Source: Candidatus Parcubacteria bacterium (GTDB lineage: Bacteria; Patescibacteriota; Patescibacteriia; Patescibacteriales; UBA12075). From it: a stretch of 16,912 nt of DNA. Location: positions 1 to 16,912 of the forward strand of contig JAGLLI010000105.1 in the NCBI GenBank assembly GCA_023140595.1, given 5' to 3'. The notes under the pieces were generated by a model that worked only from the letters and a program-made list of their open reading frames with translations, ran no database searches and was not told where the DNA came from. This document shows, piece after piece, positions 1 to 7,640 of this stretch. The first letter of the stretch is position 1; each line of letters starts with the position of its first letter. A program made the position numbers and the translations under genes.

Positions 1-7
1 TTTTTTC

Positions 8-2290
8 TTGTTTAAAAAAATATTTACAGCTGTTCAAGATTTCAAAAAACGCAAAAAACAAAAAACAAAAACAGTTAATATTGATATTGAAGAAGTTTTT
101 AAACATGGCAGAAAATCCGGTAAAGCCGGTTGTTTTATTCCAAAAATATTCAAACCTTTAAGTTTTAAGCCCTTTTTAGCATTTTTATTGATTTTAATTG
201 TTTTAACACTTCCTTTTAAGGTTTTAATTTTTTATAGCGGAATAAATAATCTAAAAGATAGAGTTTTTGGAATTTCAGCCAGCGCGGTTGAGGATATCAA
301 ATCAGCCTCAGACCATGCTATTGATTTGGATTTTGCAAAAGCGGATAGCGATTTTTCAGAAGCAAGCCGTAATTTTTTAGAAGCTAAAAACGAGCTAGAA
401 GAAATAAATATTTTTTTAAATGTTATCAGCGCGCTTATTCCAAATCAAAAATTAAAATTAGCCAAAGACGCGGATTTATTTTTGGAAGCAGGCAGTTTGA
501 GCGCGGAGATTGGCGCTGAATTAAGCCGTGTTTTAAATGTATTTAATGAACCGGAAACAAGCGCGAAAAAAGTTTTTGACAGTTTTCAGGATTGCAGCCA
601 AAATTTAAGCTTAAAGACATCCCGGTTTATCGCGGTTATTAAAAAAATTAACGCGCGAGCGCTTCCAAAGGAGTATCAAAAGATTTTTAATGATATTAAA
701 AATAAGGCTGTTTTGCTTGATGAAAATCTCAATGAATTTTTAAGCATAATTGATTTGGCGCGAATATTTTTAGGTTTTGATCAGGATCAAAGATATCTTT
801 CTGTTTTTCAAAATAATGCCGAACTCAGGGCAAGCGGCGGCTTTATTGGCAGTTTTGCTTTGATTGACTTTAGCAATGGCGAAATAAAAAATATGGAAGC
901 GCCCACAGGCGGCAGTTATGATACTGACGGCGGTTTGTATGAAAAAATTATAGCACCCGAACCTTTGCATTTGGTTGATCCGCAGTGGCATTTTTGGGAC
1001 GCCAATTGGTGGCCGGATTGGCCGACAAGCGCCGCGAAATTAATGTGGTTTTATGAAAAAAGCGGAGGTTCGACAGTTGACGGCGTAATCAGTTTTACTC
1101 CTACGGTTTTGGAAAATTTTTTGGAAATTATCGGAGAAATTGATATGACAGAGGAATACGGAATTGTGTTCAATTCTGAAAATGTTTGGCAAATTTTACA
1201 GGTTATATCCGAGCAAAAATCAAAGGATCACCCTGATTACGACAAGTACGCGAAGTTATATAAAGATATAATCGGCGAAGAAAGATTTGCTTTGCTTGAA
1301 CAAAAAAATGATACAGCGGTCGGCGGCGCGGATATGGCCAGCGGTACGAAAGAAATAATTAAAAAACAGCATGAACCGAAAAAAATAATCGGTGATTTAA
1401 TGGAGGAAATCGTTTTAAAATTAAGAACGGATTTAAATAAAGAAATGTTTTTCGGATTGGCGGATGTATTGTTAAAGAGTTTAAACGAGAAGCATTTTAT
1501 GTTTTATTTTACGGATGAAGCGTTGCAGTCAAAAGTTGCGGAGTATGGCTGGTCAGGAGAAATGAAAAAAAGCAATTGGGATTATTTAATGGTAGTAAAC
1601 ACAAATATCGCCGGCGCCAAAACAGACAAAGTTATTAAAGAGGAAATACGGCACAAAAGCAGCGTCTCTGCTGACGGAACTATAACAAACACAGTAACAA
1701 TTACGCGCAGGCATACAGGTTACGCAGGCGACCCGATGCTGGGAGTAAGAAATGTCAATTGGCTAAGGGTTTACGCGCCTTTGGGCAGCTCATTGCTTTC
1801 CGCAAGCGGATTTAGCGCGCCTGACAAAGAGTATTTTGCCAGCCCCGAAGCGTATTGGCAAAAAGATGATTATTTATCAACGACAGAAGGCATAGGAGTT
1901 ATTGATAAGCAATCTGGCACAAAAATTTATCAGGAAAAATACAAAACGGTTTTCGCGAATTGGTGCATGGTCAATCCGGGCGAAACTGTTGTTATTCGCT
2001 TAAAATATATTTTGCCTTTTAAAATGCAAATCGCGCAAAAAGAAAATAATTTGCAAAATAAGGTTAATAATTTTTTAAATCCCGAGCAGAAATATTTATG
2101 TCCGCACGCGCTTTTAGTTCAAAAACAGCCTGGATCAATCGGCAGCGAGTTTAAAAGCGAGCTTATTTTGCCGGATAATTTTATAATTAAATGGCAATAT
2201 GGGCAAGAAGAGAATGAGCAAAATTCATGGCTTATTTCAGATGTTTTAAATACAGATAAATATTGGGCGGCTTTATTGGAAATAAATTAA
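8..2290 (+). CDS. DUF4012-type membrane-anchored envelope protein (5' end may lie before the window)
   Basis: The 760-residue protein has a basic N-terminus, one membrane segment at about residues 54-76, a helical region at about 85-260, and then a long extracytoplasmic part. The stretch around residues 267-370 contains QNNAELRASGGFIGSF, a PTGGSYDTDGGLY run and a Trp-rich WDANWWPDWP segment, which I recognise as the DUF4012 signature of CPR and some Gram-positive envelope proteins. The biochemical role is unknown; the family is thought to act in the cell envelope, possibly near polymer ligation, which is inference. The start used is TTG at position 8, and the frame stays open to the window edge, so the true start may be upstream. 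It ends with TAA 22 bp before the next gene on the same strand, with no terminator between, so the two are probably co-transcribed. Confidence 0.85.
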   Translation: MFKKIFTAVQDFKKRKKQKTKTVNIDIEEVFKHGRKSGKAGCFIPKIFKPLSFKPFLAFLLILIVLTLPFKVLIFYSGINNLKDRVFGISASAVEDIKSASDHAIDLDFAKADSDFSEASRNFLEAKNELEEINIFLNVISALIPNQKLKLAKDADLFLEAGSLSAEIGAELSRVLNVFNEPETSAKKVFDSFQDCSQNLSLKTSRFIAVIKKINARALPKEYQKIFNDIKNKAVLLDENLNEFLSIIDLARIFLGFDQDQRYLSVFQNNAELRASGGFIGSFALIDFSNGEIKNMEAPTGGSYDTDGGLYEKIIAPEPLHLVDPQWHFWDANWWPDWPTSAAKLMWFYEKSGGSTVDGVISFTPTVLENFLEIIGEIDMTEEYGIVFNSENVWQILQVISEQKSKDHPDYDKYAKLYKDIIGEERFALLEQKNDTAVGGADMASGTKEIIKKQHEPKKIIGDLMEEIVLKLRTDLNKEMFFGLADVLLKSLNEKHFMFYFTDEALQSKVAEYGWSGEMKKSNWDYLMVVNTNIAGAKTDKVIKEEIRHKSSVSADGTITNTVTITRRHTGYAGDPMLGVRNVNWLRVYAPLGSSLLSASGFSAPDKEYFASPEAYWQKDDYLSTTEGIGVIDKQSGTKIYQEKYKTVFANWCMVNPGETVVIRLKYILPFKMQIAQKENNLQNKVNNFLNPEQKYLCPHALLVQKQPGSIGSEFKSELILPDNFIIKWQYGQEENEQNSWLISDVLNTDKYWAALLEIN

Positions 2291-2312
2291 ATAATAGTTT
2301 AATTACAACAAT

Positions 2313-4805
2313 ATGCAAAACAGCGACATATTTTTTAATTTATTAATAATTTTTATTTTTATATTTTTATTTTTATTGCTTGTTTCTTTTATTTTAAGAA
2401 TTATTATCAGAAGAGTTGTTTCAAAAAATGAGCATCTGGATCATGTTATATACTTAATCCGCCTGCCCAAAGACAAGCACGGAGATCAAGAGCGGGAGAA
2501 TTCCGTTCAGCAGCTAAGAGAAGAAATAGCCAAGGGTGAAACTATTTTTTCCAGTATCGGCGGTTTGCGGGCGCAAAGAGGCTTTTTGGCATGGTTTAAA
2601 GGTAGAAGCGATCATTTTTCTTTTGAGATTGTGGCAAGCAAGAAGAAAATCGCTTTTTACGCGGTTGCTCCGCGAAAGCTTGGCCGCTATCTTGAACAGC
2701 AGATTCATGCCCATTATCCAGAAGCTGTAATTGAAGAAGTGGATGATTATAATATTTTTACGGCAAAATCATACGCGCTTGCCGGGTTTTTAAGAACAAG
2801 CAGAAATTTAATTTTTCCTTTAAAAACATATAATAAGATGGAAGCCGATCCAATGAATTCAATTATTAATGTTATGTCAAAACTGGATTCTGATGAAGGC
2901 TTGTCTATTCAGTATCTGATGAGAAGCTCCAAACCTGCTTGGCACGCGGGCGCCGGCAAAATTGCCGCAAGCATCCACAAAGGCGAAACAATGAAAGAGG
3001 CTTTGCGCAGCTTTAATAAAAACCCTTTTTCTGTTTTTTTCAGCGAGGTTGTTAAGGCGGCTAAAACCGAAAGCCCGGAAGAAAAGCAGAAAAAAATGAG
3101 CCAGCAGCAGCAGCGCTTAACTGCTATGGAAGAAGAGATGTTAAAGGGAATTGAAGAAAAAAATTCCAAGGCCGGTTTAGATGTAAATTTGCGCGTAATT
3201 GTAAGCGCGCGGAACGCGGGTCAAGCTCGCTTGTATCTTGATAATCTTTCCAGCGCTTACAGCCAGTATAATTATTATGAATACGGCAACAGCTTTGGCA
3301 GTAAAATAAAAATTAGAAAACAGCAAAAATTGATTAACGATTATATTTACCGCCGTTTTAACGAGAGCATCAGTTTTTTGCTTAATACGGAAGAATTGGC
3401 AAGCCTTTATCATTTTCCTTTAAAAAATTCCGAAACTCCGAATATTTTGTGGCTAAGCGCGCGTCATGCTTCCGCCCCAATGAATATTCCAAGAGAAGGC
3501 TTGCTTTTAGGCAGGAATATTTATCGCGGAGAAGTGGCTGATATTAGAATTAAAAGAGCGGATCGCAGGCGGCATACTTATGTTATGGGTAAATCCGGCA
3601 CAGGCAAATCAAAATTAATCGCGGCTATGGCGATTCAGGATATTTTAAACGGCGAGGGAGTGTGCCTGCTTGACCCGCACGGCGATTTGGTGACAGATGT
3701 TTTAAATCGTATTCCGCCGGAAAGGGCTGAGGACGTAATTTTATTCGCTCCGGCCGATATTGAAAGGCCGCTTGCTCTTAATTTGCTGGAGTATGACCCC
3801 AGATATCCGGAACAAAAAACTTTTGTTATCAATGAGATGATTAAGATTTTTGATAAATTGTATGATTTAAAGGCAACCGGCGGACCGATTTTTGAACAGT
3901 ATATACGCAATGCCATGCTTTTGATTATGAGCGATCCTGAGTCCGGTTCAACCTTGATGGAGATTCCAAAAGTATTGGCTGACGCGGATTTTAGAAAAAT
4001 GAAATTAAAAAAATGCGCTGACCCGACTGTGGTTGATTTTTGGAAAAAAGAAGCTGAAAAAGCAGGAGGCGACGCGGCGCTTGCCAATGTCGTGCCGTAT
4101 GTTACGTCAAAGCTGACGCAATTTATTTCCAATGATACGATGCGTCCGATTATCGGGCAGCAAAAAAGTTCTTTTAATATCCGCGATATAATGGATAAGC
4201 AAAAGATATTGTTAGTGGATTTGTCAAAAGGACAAGTCGGGGAAATGAACGCGTATTTGCTTGGTATGATTTTGGTTGGAAAAATTTTAATGTCGGCCTT
4301 ATCGCGTACGGATATTAGCGAGGAGGCGCGCAAGGATTTTTATTTATATATTGACGAGTTTCAGAATTTTACCACTGATTCAATTTGCTCAATTCTCTCA
4401 GAAGCCAGAAAATATAATTTAAGCTTAATTATCGCGAATCAATACTTGGGGCAATTGGTTAAAAATCAGGATACGTCAATTAAGGATGCTGTGTTCGGCA
4501 ATGTCGGAACAATGATGGTGTTTAAAATTGGCTCTGAAGACGCCGAGTTTTTATCAAAAGAATTCAGTCCGGTGTTTAATCAGTTTGATTTGATAAATAT
4601 TGAAAAATATACCGCTTATGTAAAGCTGTTAATTGACAATACGGCAGGCCGTCCGTTTTCAATGTCAACTCTGTGGCCTTTGCCCGGAATTGAGCGCGAA
4701 GGCATGGCGGGAAAAATAAAAACCCTAAGCCGCTTAAAGTTCGGCCAGGATAGGAATATAATTGAAGCGGAGATTAGGAGGAGGACTGCCGGACAGATAA
4801 AGTAA
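2313..4805 (+). CDS. Membrane-anchored HerA/VirD4-like DNA translocase ATPase (type IV secretion DNA-binding type)
   Basis: The 830-residue protein has one very hydrophobic N-terminal membrane segment (about residues 6-34), a long middle region of CPR-specific type (about 40-400, with a charged helical part near 250-290), and a C-terminal RecA-like ATPase. Walker A is GKSGTGKS at residues 426-433. A Walker-B-like strand ends at D636 (ILLVDLS), and a second acidic strand, YLYIDEFQNF, has D681/E682. The order fits the FtsK/HerA/TraD/VirD4 superfamily, which forms hexameric pumps moving DNA or protein-DNA at a membrane. The substrate here is unknown. CPR cells often carry such a gene without a full conjugation set, so a role in DNA uptake or pilus-linked transport is possible. 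There is no obvious Shine-Dalgarno site. It follows the DUF4012 gene by 22 bp and ends before a promoter-bearing gap. Confidence 0.82.
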   Translation: MQNSDIFFNLLIIFIFIFLFLLLVSFILRIIIRRVVSKNEHLDHVIYLIRLPKDKHGDQERENSVQQLREEIAKGETIFSSIGGLRAQRGFLAWFKGRSDHFSFEIVASKKKIAFYAVAPRKLGRYLEQQIHAHYPEAVIEEVDDYNIFTAKSYALAGFLRTSRNLIFPLKTYNKMEADPMNSIINVMSKLDSDEGLSIQYLMRSSKPAWHAGAGKIAASIHKGETMKEALRSFNKNPFSVFFSEVVKAAKTESPEEKQKKMSQQQQRLTAMEEEMLKGIEEKNSKAGLDVNLRVIVSARNAGQARLYLDNLSSAYSQYNYYEYGNSFGSKIKIRKQQKLINDYIYRRFNESISFLLNTEELASLYHFPLKNSETPNILWLSARHASAPMNIPREGLLLGRNIYRGEVADIRIKRADRRRHTYVMGKSGTGKSKLIAAMAIQDILNGEGVCLLDPHGDLVTDVLNRIPPERAEDVILFAPADIERPLALNLLEYDPRYPEQKTFVINEMIKIFDKLYDLKATGGPIFEQYIRNAMLLIMSDPESGSTLMEIPKVLADADFRKMKLKKCADPTVVDFWKKEAEKAGGDAALANVVPYVTSKLTQFISNDTMRPIIGQQKSSFNIRDIMDKQKILLVDLSKGQVGEMNAYLLGMILVGKILMSALSRTDISEEARKDFYLYIDEFQNFTTDSICSILSEARKYNLSLIIANQYLGQLVKNQDTSIKDAVFGNVGTMMVFKIGSEDAEFLSKEFSPVFNQFDLINIEKYTAYVKLLIDNTAGRPFSMSTLWPLPGIEREGMAGKIKTLSRLKFGQDRNIIEAEIRRRTAGQIK

Positions 4806-4827
4806 CTTTTAGCAGTAATGGCGATTA

Positions 4828-4854
4828 TTGACAAAATATCAAGTATTATATAAG
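4828..4854 (+). promoter_or_regulatory. Candidate sigma70-type promoter for the acidic conserved protein
   Basis: A perfect TTGACA lies at 4828-4833 and TATAAG at 4849-4854 with a 15-bp spacer; a shifted -10 (TAAGAT) would give 17 bp. The remaining gap up to the start at 4908 is almost pure A/T. The spacer is short for the best -10, so the exact -10 is uncertain. Confidence 0.5.
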
Positions 4855-4907
4855 ATGTAGCTATAAAATAAAAAATAAATAAAATAATAAAAATAAATAA
4901 AATTTAT

Positions 4908-5609
4908 ATGACTAATGCAAATATTTTATTAAATGATGATTTAGAGGAAAATAAAAATATTGATTTTGTTGATGATTTGGATTTAGAGAATAATTTAGGC
5001 GAGGATAAAAATGAGGACGCGAAAGATACCAAAGAAGACGAAATAGTAATTAGCAAATCAAAGGCGATTTTAATTAAAAAGCTATTGGATAATATCCATG
5101 AAAACAGCGAAAGGATTACAAAACTTTTATTAGGCTTAATTGGCAGTGAAGACGAGGCCAGAATAAGCATCGGACAAATGGATGAATTTTTTAAAAGCGA
5201 TGTTTTGAATAATAAGGCGGACAAACAAGAAGGCGGCAGAATTATTGAGGGCGTGTTTGACGGAGAAAATATGATTGGTCCGGACGGAAAAGAATATAGC
5301 GTTCCGGCCAATTACGCAAGCAAGTCCAAATTGATTGAGGGTGATATTTTGAAATTAACAATTACTTCAACAGGCACTTTTGTTTATAAGCAAATCGGTC
5401 CGATTGACAGGATAAGGGTTGTGGGAAATTTGGAACAGGGAGAAAACGGCAGTTTTACAGTTGTGTCTGACGATAGAAGGTGGAAAGTTTTGACTGCCAG
5501 CGTAACATATTATAAAGGGCAAGACGGTGATGAAATTATTATATTAGTGCCGAAAACAGGAGACAGCCAATGGGCGGCAGTGGAGAATATTGTTAGAAAA
5601 AATGTTTAA
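4908..5609 (+). CDS. Conserved CPR protein of unknown function, acidic N-terminus and beta-rich C-terminus
   Basis: The 233-residue protein has two parts. Residues 1-47 are strongly acidic (Asp/Glu/Asn runs) and probably disordered. Residues 48-100 look helical. Residues about 104-233 form a predicted beta-rich domain with the segments IIEGVFDGENMIGPDGKEYS, YASKSKLIEGDILKLTI, and a C-terminal AAVENIVRK. I recall similar sequences as hypothetical proteins widespread in Parcubacteria-type genomes, but I know of no assigned function. The compact beta domain with Gly/Asp turns could bind nucleic acid or protein; this is inference. It has its own promoter-like sequence upstream and a strong intrinsic terminator just after its stop, so it is probably monocistronic. 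No membrane segment or signal peptide is visible. Confidence 0.75.
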   Translation: MTNANILLNDDLEENKNIDFVDDLDLENNLGEDKNEDAKDTKEDEIVISKSKAILIKKLLDNIHENSERITKLLLGLIGSEDEARISIGQMDEFFKSDVLNNKADKQEGGRIIEGVFDGENMIGPDGKEYSVPANYASKSKLIEGDILKLTITSTGTFVYKQIGPIDRIRVVGNLEQGENGSFTVVSDDRRWKVLTASVTYYKGQDGDEIIILVPKTGDSQWAAVENIVRKNV

Positions 5610-5621
5610 AAGTATATGCGG

Positions 5622-5649
5622 AAAAACCCATTGTTTAACGGGTTTTTTT
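5622..5649 (+). terminator. Rho-independent terminator after the acidic conserved protein
   Basis: The arms AAAAACCC (5622-5629) and GGGTTTTT (5640-5647) pair perfectly around a 10-nt loop, and the T run continues to 5649. It lies 12 bp after the stop of the preceding gene and separates it from dnaX. Confidence 0.85.
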
Positions 5650-5653
5650 GCGC

Positions 5654-5682
5654 TTGATTTATTTTTTTAAAATAGGTAGTAT
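5654..5682 (+). promoter_or_regulatory. Candidate dnaX promoter, possibly giving a leaderless mRNA
   Basis: TTGATT at 5654-5659 and TAGTAT at 5677-5682 are separated by 17 bp. Only eight bases lie between this -10 and the ATG at 5691, so transcription would begin at or next to the start codon. No Shine-Dalgarno site is present in the gap. Confidence 0.4.
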
Positions 5683-5690
5683 ATATTAGT

Positions 5691-7340
5691 ATGGTAACAT
5701 TATATCGCAGCTATCGTCCGCGGAATTTTAAGGAGATAGTTAATCAAAATCATATAAAAATAACTCTTGAGCATGAGATTAAGCTAAATAAAATCGCGCA
5801 TGCTTATTTGTTTTGCGGTCCGCGAGGCATTGGAAAGACTACGATTGCGCGCGTTTTTTCCAAAGCTGTTAATTGCGTGAACAGAAAAGACGGAGAACAC
5901 GAGCCTTGTAATAATTGCGATATTTGCAATGAGATAAACGCAGGACGTAATATGGATATTATAGAAATTGACGCAGCCAGCCATACCGGAGTGGATAATG
6001 TCAGAGATAACGTTATCAGCGCCGCCAGAGTGGCTCCTGCTCGCTCAAAACATAAAGTATTTATTATAGATGAAGTGCACATGCTTTCCATTTCCGCTTT
6101 TAACGCTTTGTTAAAAATCTTGGAAGAACCGCCGCAAAATGTAATATTTATTTTATGCACTACCGAAGTTCATAAAATTCCGGCGACAATTATTTCACGC
6201 TGCCAACGTTTTGATTTTAAGCGTATTAGCGTAACCGACATAGCAAAGAAGCTACGGTATATTGCCGAGCAGGAAAAAATTGAAATTGATAAAGAAATAT
6301 TGGAAGCCATCGCGCGCCGCAGCGAAGGGCATATGCGCGACGCGGAAAGTTTGCTTGGGCAAGTAGTGGTTATTGGCGGCAATAAAATTACGCAAAAAGA
6401 GGCGGATTTGGTTATTCCGAGAAGCGATTTAAATGAAGCGATAAATTTAATCCAAGCCATGATTAACAATGATGCCGGTTCCGGAATAGCAATAGTTAAT
6501 AATCTGCTTAATGACGGAATTGATTTAAAAAGATTTTTACTTGATGTAATTGAGTTATTAAGAAAGATAATGCTGACTAAAATTAATCCGGCTTTATCTG
6601 AAAAATTAGGGCTTGAATTGGGAGAGTCAATTGAAATAAAATTAAACAATGCCGCCATGAATGCTAAATTGCCCCAGATTATAATTATGATTGAAAAATT
6701 GATAAGCGCCGGCAATGATTTAAAAAGCAGTTTTATAATCCAACTTCCTTTGGAAATGGCGATTGTTGAGATTTGCAGCGGTTCGGAAGTAAAACCGGAA
6801 AAATTCAATCAGCAGCAGCACGGTAGTCCTGTTTTGCCGCCTGTTAGTTCTGATCAAATCGCGGGTTACAATAAAAACAGTATAAAACAATCAGATATAT
6901 CTCCGGATCCAGCCAAGGAAGTCAATATTAGCAAAGAAGAGATTTTAGCAAAATGGAATGAAGTTTTGGTTTATGTGAAAAAACATAATCATTCATTAAC
7001 TTTTATTCTTCGCGTTTGCGAGCCGCGCGGCATTGAAAACAATAAATTATGTTTGGCGTTTAAATATAAATTTCACAAAGACAGGGTTAGCGATATTAGT
7101 ATAAAAAATATTATTGAAAAAGTATTGTTAGAAGTGTATAAACAGCCGATTTTTATTGAGGCGATTGTGGATGAAGCGATAGCGGTTGAAATAAAAAATA
7201 ATCCGGAAACAGTTGATAGGCATGTTGAAAATGATAATATAAAAGAATCTGTTGTTAAGGCAAATGATTCCACTGAAAACGATGGTGATAAAATGGTTGA
7301 TAATCTTTTAAAAAATTTTGGCGGTAAAGTAATTAGTTAA
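5691..7340 (+). CDS. dnaX: DNA polymerase III clamp-loader subunit gamma/tau (gamma-like, short)
   Basis: The 549-residue AAA+ ATPase loads the sliding clamp onto primed DNA. It begins with the family's typical MVTLYRSYRP. Walker A is GPRGIGKT (43-50). A zinc module is formed by Cys62, Cys73, Cys76 and Cys79. Walker B is IIDEVH with D127/E128, and the sensor/arginine-finger region CTTEVHKIPATIISRCQRF is at 156-174. Domains II and III follow to about residue 365, then a low-complexity linker and a C-terminal domain near 410-500 with LTFILRV and AFKYKFHKDRV, which resembles a DnaX C-terminal fold. The long tau tail of E. coli is absent, as is normal for short DnaX proteins. No frameshift heptamer is evident. 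The ATG is only 8 bp past a -10-like box. A tRNA gene follows its stop by 6 bp. Confidence 0.95.
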   Translation: MVTLYRSYRPRNFKEIVNQNHIKITLEHEIKLNKIAHAYLFCGPRGIGKTTIARVFSKAVNCVNRKDGEHEPCNNCDICNEINAGRNMDIIEIDAASHTGVDNVRDNVISAARVAPARSKHKVFIIDEVHMLSISAFNALLKILEEPPQNVIFILCTTEVHKIPATIISRCQRFDFKRISVTDIAKKLRYIAEQEKIEIDKEILEAIARRSEGHMRDAESLLGQVVVIGGNKITQKEADLVIPRSDLNEAINLIQAMINNDAGSGIAIVNNLLNDGIDLKRFLLDVIELLRKIMLTKINPALSEKLGLELGESIEIKLNNAAMNAKLPQIIIMIEKLISAGNDLKSSFIIQLPLEMAIVEICSGSEVKPEKFNQQQHGSPVLPPVSSDQIAGYNKNSIKQSDISPDPAKEVNISKEEILAKWNEVLVYVKKHNHSLTFILRVCEPRGIENNKLCLAFKYKFHKDRVSDISIKNIIEKVLLEVYKQPIFIEAIVDEAIAVEIKNNPETVDRHVENDNIKESVVKANDSTENDGDKMVDNLLKNFGGKVIS

Positions 7341-7346
7341 AAATAT

Positions 7347-7420
7347 TCGGGGATCGTCTAATGGCAGGACATCAGGTTCTGGTCCTGAGTATCGGGGTTC
7401 GAATCCCTGTCCCCGAGCCA
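7347..7420 (+). tRNA. tRNA-Gln (anticodon CTG)
   Basis: The acceptor arm TCGGGGA (7347-7353) pairs with TCCCCGA (7410-7416). The anticodon stem TCAGG/CCTGA encloses loop TTCTGGT with anticodon CTG, which reads CAG. The T-arm is CGGGG-TTCGAAT-CCCTG, with one G-T pair. The discriminator is G and the CCA tail is encoded (7418-7420). Length is 74 nt with a compact D-arm (GTC/GAC). It begins 6 bp after dnaX and may share its transcript. The GCCA 3' end is also the start of a palindromic element. Confidence 0.95.
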
Positions 7421-7448
7421 CGAAAAATGCCCAAGGGCATCTCGTGGC
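7417..7448 (+). repeat. Palindromic element, copy 1, overlapping the tRNA-Gln 3' end
   Basis: Outer arms GCCACGA (7417-7423) and TCGTGGC (7442-7448) pair perfectly. After an asymmetric AAA / C bulge, an inner stem ATGCCC / GGGCAT forms with an AA loop. The first four bases GCCA are the discriminator and CCA of the tRNA. The same layout with other, still pairing, inner bases recurs at 7514-7547 and inside the GIY-YIG gene. Confidence 0.75.
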
Positions 7449-7474
7449 ACGCCACATCAGTAAGGGCGTGTCAC
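7444..7474 (+). repeat. Second hairpin, mutually exclusive with the preceding one
   Basis: Arms GTGGCACGCC (7444-7453) and GGCGTGTCAC (7465-7474) form ten pairs including one G-T, with an 11-nt loop. The left arm reuses the GTGGC that closes the previous palindrome, so only one of the two can form at a time. It could be a processing or termination structure for the tRNA transcript; the role is unknown. Confidence 0.5.
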
Positions 7475-7513
7475 AATATTATAATATGAAAATTTAGAAA
7501 GCATTTTTACGTG

Positions 7514-7547
7514 AGCCACGTGATGCGCTTGCGCATTTTACGTGGCT
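7514..7547 (-). repeat. Palindromic element, copy 2, in inverted orientation
   Basis: Arms AGCCACGT (7514-7521) and ACGTGGCT (7540-7547) are perfect; the inner stem is ATGCGC/GCGCAT. Read on the minus strand, the bulge order (AAA after the left arm, C before the right arm) matches copy 1, so this is the same element flipped. A direct repeat related to its right half, GCATTTTTACGTG, precedes it at 7501-7513. Confidence 0.7.
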
Positions 7548-7576
7548 TGTGAATTACATATGAGTTTGCCACATAA

Positions 7577-7602
7577 AAAATACGCCTTAATGGGCGTGTT
7601 TT
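7577..7602 (+). terminator. Terminator-like hairpin before the GIY-YIG gene
   Basis: AAAATACGCC and GGCGTGTTTT pair over ten positions, one of them T-G, around a short TTAATG loop, followed by an A/T tail. It could end the tRNA transcript. It may also be a decayed relative of the neighbouring palindromes, since it is preceded by GCCACATAAAA. Confidence 0.45.
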
Positions 7603-7640
7603 ATATTATACTTGAGTAATTAATTATAATAAGGAGGAAT

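Noticed and set aside
3635..4333. 232-codon minus-strand reading frame
   Set aside because: It lies wholly inside the ATPase gene on the other strand; its Ser/Ile/Phe-rich product has no family features, while the plus-strand frame has Walker motifs.
4904..5311. 135-codon minus-strand reading frame opposite the acidic protein
   Set aside because: The Ser/Phe/Leu-rich product is what the reverse of an Asp/Glu/Lys-rich gene gives; the plus-strand frame has conserved-looking domains and its own promoter and terminator.
6170..6808. 212-codon minus-strand reading frame
   Set aside because: Antisense shadow of dnaX; its low-complexity Ile/Ser/Leu product has no start signal and no recognisable domain.
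7475..7495. TATAAT at 7480 as a promoter of the GIY-YIG gene
   Set aside because: No -35 at a suitable distance, and two hairpins, one terminator-like, lie between it and the gene.
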